NCBI RefSeq assembly: GCF_020783335.1
Contig: NZ_CP086068.1
Location: 3,534,001-3,598,000 of the forward strand
From: Mucilaginibacter daejeonensis
GTDB taxonomy: Bacteria > Bacteroidota > Bacteroidia > Sphingobacteriales > Sphingobacteriaceae
Length of the DNA: 64,000 bases
Direction of reading: 5' to 3'
The position numbers and the translations under genes are program-made. Every line of letters starts with the position of its first letter. The first letter of the stretch is position 1. Shown here piece after piece: positions 61,625-64,000 of this stretch. The notes under the pieces were generated by a model. The model was not told where the DNA came from, searched no databases, and saw nothing but the letters and a program-made list of their open reading frames with translations.

Positions 61625-62731
61625 CTATCCGATCACATACATCTTACCGGGCTTGGCGCTTATGTAGCCCTGCATCTCCATGTTGAGCAGGTCCATGGCC
61701 AGTTTGCTCAACGGCATACTCAGCTTGATAGCCAGATCATCTATGCTTACCGGCGCCTTGGCGTGTTGCAAAATATCCCAAATATTCCTTTCATCAGCGG
61801 TGAGGTCAATTGGCAGCGCGAACTGTTTGGCCTTGGGTTTGGCAGCGTTATCTTTTTCGGTGTCCCAACCCATCAAGTGGGCCAGGTCGGCCGCACAGGT
61901 CAACAAGCCCGCTTTGTTGTGCCTGATCAGGAAATTGCATCCCTCCGAATACTCATCGGTGATACGACCGGGAAAAGCGAACACATCACGGTCGTAAGAG
62001 TTGGCTATCTCGGCCGTGATCAAAGCGCCCCCCTTGATACCTGCCTCGATCACCACTGTAACATCGGCCATACCGGCCACAATGCGGTTACGCGCAGGGA
62101 AGTTCTCGCGATCAGGCTTAGTGCCCGATGGGTACTCGGTGAGCAACCCACCGTTCAGCAACATCTTATCGGCCGTTTGTCGGTTCTGGCTCGGGTATAA
62201 GCGGTCTAACCCATGGCCTAAAACACCTACCGTAGGCAATTCTGCTCGCAAGCTTTCCTTATGTGCGGCCACATCTATACCAGCGGCAAGCCCGCTCACG
62301 ATCAGTACGCCGTATTGTTGCAGGTCGTCGATCAGTTGCTTACACAAGGCCCGGCCGTAGTCGGTCGCGTTACGGGTTCCTACGATGCTTACTGCGCGGC
62401 GGTTGTTCAGATCGGCGTTGCCTTTACTATATAATAAAATGGGGGCGTCATTACAGTTCTTAAGCCGCTTGGGATAGCGCTCATCGGTATAAAAGATCAC
62501 ATCGATCCCATGCTTCTTTACATAAGCTTCTTCAGCTTCGGCACGTTCCAGTGCCTGGGGTAGGTTGAGCTGCTCAATGATCCTGCTGCCAATGCCCGGC
62601 ACTTTGGCGAAACGTGCCGCAGGCACCTCAAAAATTTTTTCGGGATGGCCAAAATAAGCCAGTAGTGATCTTGATAAGGTTGGGCCTATGCCTTTAATAA
62701 AGGTGAGTGCCAATTGGTGTTTAAGTGACAT
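61625..62731 (-). CDS. dprA: DNA-processing protein DprA
   Basis: A 368-residue DprA, which protects incoming single strands and loads RecA in natural transformation. An N-terminal SAM/HhH-like region (FIKGIGPTLSRSLL) precedes the Rossmann domain with IVSGLAAGIDVAAHKESL, GHGLDRLYP, NFPARNRIVAGMADVTVVIEA and GALITAEIA, and a C-terminal winged helix (about 300-368). It is of full length, but no other competence genes are in the window. Confidence 0.95.
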   Translation of the reverse strand: MSLKHQLALTFIKGIGPTLSRSLLAYFGHPEKIFEVPAARFAKVPGIGSRIIEQLNLPQALERAEAEEAYVKKHGIDVIFYTDERYPKRLKNCNDAPILLYSKGNADLNNRRAVSIVGTRNATDYGRALCKQLIDDLQQYGVLIVSGLAAGIDVAAHKESLRAELPTVGVLGHGLDRLYPSQNRQTADKMLLNGGLLTEYPSGTKPDRENFPARNRIVAGMADVTVVIEAGIKGGALITAEIANSYDRDVFAFPGRITDEYSEGCNFLIRHNKAGLLTCAADLAHLMGWDTEKDNAAKPKAKQFALPIDLTADERNIWDILQHAKAPVSIDDLAIKLSMPLSKLAMDLLNMEMQGYISAKPGKMYVIG

Positions 62732-62827
62732 AAAAACGCGGCGCCACCAAAGTACAAAAACATATTACCCTTTAGGGTGAAAAAATTTTTTCTGAAAAAG
62801 GGCCGTTTCACGCTAAAAAGAGCACTC

Positions 62828-62938
62828 AACTACACAAATAGTTTGCAAACTATAAAAATAGTAGTATTTTCGTGTATTCGAACTATAAAAACAGTTGACC
62901 AACTATTCGGATAGTTTACCCAAACTACTGATATAGTT
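62828..62938 (+). promoter_or_regulatory. Five BlaI-type operator dyads before blaI
   Basis: AACTAT-N4-ATAGTT dyads occur at 62828-62843 (left half AACTAC), 62848-62863 (right half ATAGTA), 62881-62896 (right half ACAGTT), 62901-62916 (perfect) and 62923-62938 (left half AACTAC). Centres are spaced 20, 33, 20 and 22 bases, close to whole helical turns. The first two overlap the promoter. Binding by the BlaI-like product is inferred from position. Confidence 0.85.
62842..62872 (+). promoter_or_regulatory. blaI-blaR1 promoter
   Basis: TTTG at 62842-62845, exactly 19 bases, then TATTTTCG at 62865-62872, one mismatch from TAnnTTTG. It lies within operator dyads 1 and 2, so repression by occlusion is expected. 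Confidence 0.65.
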
Positions 62939-62961
62939 AGGGTTTTGGACCAAAAGAACGT

Positions 62962-63345
62962 ATGAAAGAATTGACTAAAGCAGAGGAAGAAGTAATGCAG
63001 ATCCTATGGAAACTGAAAGAGGGCATAGTGAAGCAGATACTGGAGAAAATGCCGGGCGACCCCAAGCCAGCGTACAACACAGTAAGCACGGTGGTGCGCG
63101 TATTGGAGACCAAAGGATTTGTTGACCACAAAGCCTACGGTAACTCCCATGTGTACTTCCCTATCGTGAGCGAGGAAGATTACAAGAAGTTCGCTTTTGA
63201 CAAAGTGATCAAGAGCTACTTCAACAACTCGTACAAAAGCCTGGTGTCATACCTGGTAAAAGAACAGAAACTTAACCTGAGCGAACTGGCAGAGCTGATC
63301 CTATTGGCCGAGCGCAGCCGCAAAAAGACCAACAACGATGAGTAA
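62962..63345 (+). CDS. blaI: BlaI/MecI/CopY family repressor
   Basis: A 127-residue winged-helix repressor of the BlaI family. The start LTKAEEEVMQILWKLKEGIVKQI and the recognition region PAYNTVSTVVRVLETKGFVDH are typical; the C-terminal part is the dimerisation helices. In the classical system the repressor is cleaved after BlaR1 senses a beta-lactam. The following blaR1 overlaps its 3' end by 8 bases. No beta-lactamase is visible before the window ends, and other targets are possible. Confidence 0.93.
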   Translation: MKELTKAEEEVMQILWKLKEGIVKQILEKMPGDPKPAYNTVSTVVRVLETKGFVDHKAYGNSHVYFPIVSEEDYKKFAFDKVIKSYFNNSYKSLVSYLVKEQKLNLSELAELILLAERSRKKTNNDE

Positions 63346-64000
63346 TTGGATGCGCTATTTGCTTGAGGCCAATGCTTACCTGTGCGTAAGCTACGGCCTC
63401 TATTGGCTACTGCTACGCAAGCAAACCTTTTACACCGCCAACAGGACATATCTGCTCCTGAGCATAATGGTGTGCTTTGCGCTGCCAGCCATAAAAGTGA
63501 GCTTTGAACCGGTAACCTCAGCAATGAAGGACCCGGTGGCTAAGGCGTCGACCATGGTCGTGCATGCTGATCAGCGCTCCACTACCCTATCGCAGCCGCC
63601 CGTTGTAAAGCCATTTAAAGCCGCTAAGGCGATCTATTTGCTTGGATGCGCATCAACGCTCGTCTTAACATCGATGAGGCTTTACAGCGTCTTAAAATTG
63701 ATCGCTGGCAGGAAGGTGTATGTTATGGGAAATTATACGGTCGTTAAGGTCGCTAACGCGAAGGTTCCATTCTCATTTCTGCACTACATGTTCGTGAGCG
63801 ATGAGGCCGATGTGGATGAGACCATACTGCGCCACGAATGCGTGCACATGCGGCAAAATCACAGCATTGATATTCTGATCACAGAAGCACTGAAAGCGCT
63901 GTGCTGGTTCAACCCGGTGGTATACCTGCTGCAGAACAGCCTGAAGGCGGTGCACGAGTACGAGGCCGACCGCTGTGCCGCGCTTGATGAGACCGACCGC
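63338..64000 (+). CDS. blaR1: BlaR1-type M56 metallopeptidase sensor (3' end outside window)
   Basis: The first 221 residues of an M56 family membrane peptidase. Membrane helices lie near residues 10-25, 36-48 and 93-108. The zinc motif HECVH is at 166-170, followed by LCWFNPVVYLLQ, another membrane helix, and YEADRCA carrying the third ligand Glu. It starts 8 bases before the blaI stop codon in another frame, so the pair is translationally coupled. In Bacteroidota such proteins often carry extra C-terminal domains, which lie past the edge. Confidence 0.9.
   Translation, partial: MSNWMRYLLEANAYLCVSYGLYWLLLRKQTFYTANRTYLLLSIMVCFALPAIKVSFEPVTSAMKDPVAKASTMVVHADQRSTTLSQPPVVKPFKAAKAIYLLGCASTLVLTSMRLYSVLKLIAGRKVYVMGNYTVVKVANAKVPFSFLHYMFVSDEADVDETILRHECVHMRQNHSIDILITEALKALCWFNPVVYLLQNSLKAVHEYEADRCAALDETDR

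Overview
The window is chromosomal DNA from a Bacteroidota bacterium, most likely family Sphingobacteriaceae and close to Mucilaginibacter or Pedobacter (inference). Supporting signs are the MurF-alanine racemase fusion, a Rho with a long disordered N-terminal insert, DUF502 and DUF47 proteins, CarboxypepD_reg-type TonB receptors, lipoproteins with a Cys-Lys-Lys start, absence of clear Shine-Dalgarno sites, and promoters of the Bacteroidota type. Four promoters have exactly TTTG-N19-TAnnTTTG or a one-mismatch -7 box. No transposase, phage gene or CRISPR array was seen.

Layout. 1-5.7 kb: C-terminal part of smc, an S41 lipoprotein protease, and a three-gene unit with a LolD-like ATPase, an orphan protein and a degenerate HAD protein. 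5.7-8.9 kb: sucC, a YceI protein and a YciO-like protein, separated by several families of palindromic intergenic repeats. 8.9-13.2 kb: a partial tryptophan operon (trpL-trpD-trpF-trpB-orf-trpA) preceded by a textbook attenuator with a Trp-Trp-Trp leader peptide; trpE, trpG and trpC are absent here and an unrelated AT-rich gene sits between trpB and trpA. 13.3-29.6 kb: short-chain dehydrogenases, a TPR histidine kinase, a LOG-family enzyme, a sodium:solute symporter, recR, a glycosyltransferase, two tandem TetA-like MFS pumps, a penicillin acylase-type hydrolase, a SYLF protein, a LuxE-like protein and a PH/SHOCT-like protein. 29.6-35.5 kb: ThuA protein, a PAS histidine kinase with an extra C-terminal domain, DUF502 and murF-alr.

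36.4-37.4 kb is a tRNA-Gly/tRNA-Leu/tRNA-Gly operon with a strong promoter; a decayed copy of its distal half lies downstream and a small GIY-YIG nuclease gene sits between the good and the decayed copies. 37.4-45.9 kb: recX, a GH43 enzyme, msrB, an SDR, a GDSL esterase, a phytase-like esterase, ornithine aminotransferase and DUF47. 46.3-51.8 kb: a 42-residue membrane peptide, a PRC-barrel protein, a probable metal locus (TonB receptor, His/Cys-rich exported protein, divergent CDF exporter) and pyrF. 52-61.6 kb: rho, pssA, purS, an Hpt protein, folK, sppA, a PolX/PHP protein whose polymerase aspartates are lost, rfaE2, a heptosyltransferase-like gene and sixA. 61.6-64 kb: dprA, then blaI-blaR1 behind five AACTAT-N4-ATAGTT dyads; blaR1 runs off the end.

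Most notable beyond routine annotation: the trp attenuator, a pair of about 145-bp dispersed elements built on ATGTAACAC motifs (26.6 and 46.1 kb) with matching architecture and no shared neighbours, the tRNA/GIY-YIG duplication, the BlaI operator array, and two enzymes with substituted catalytic residues (PolX and HAD).
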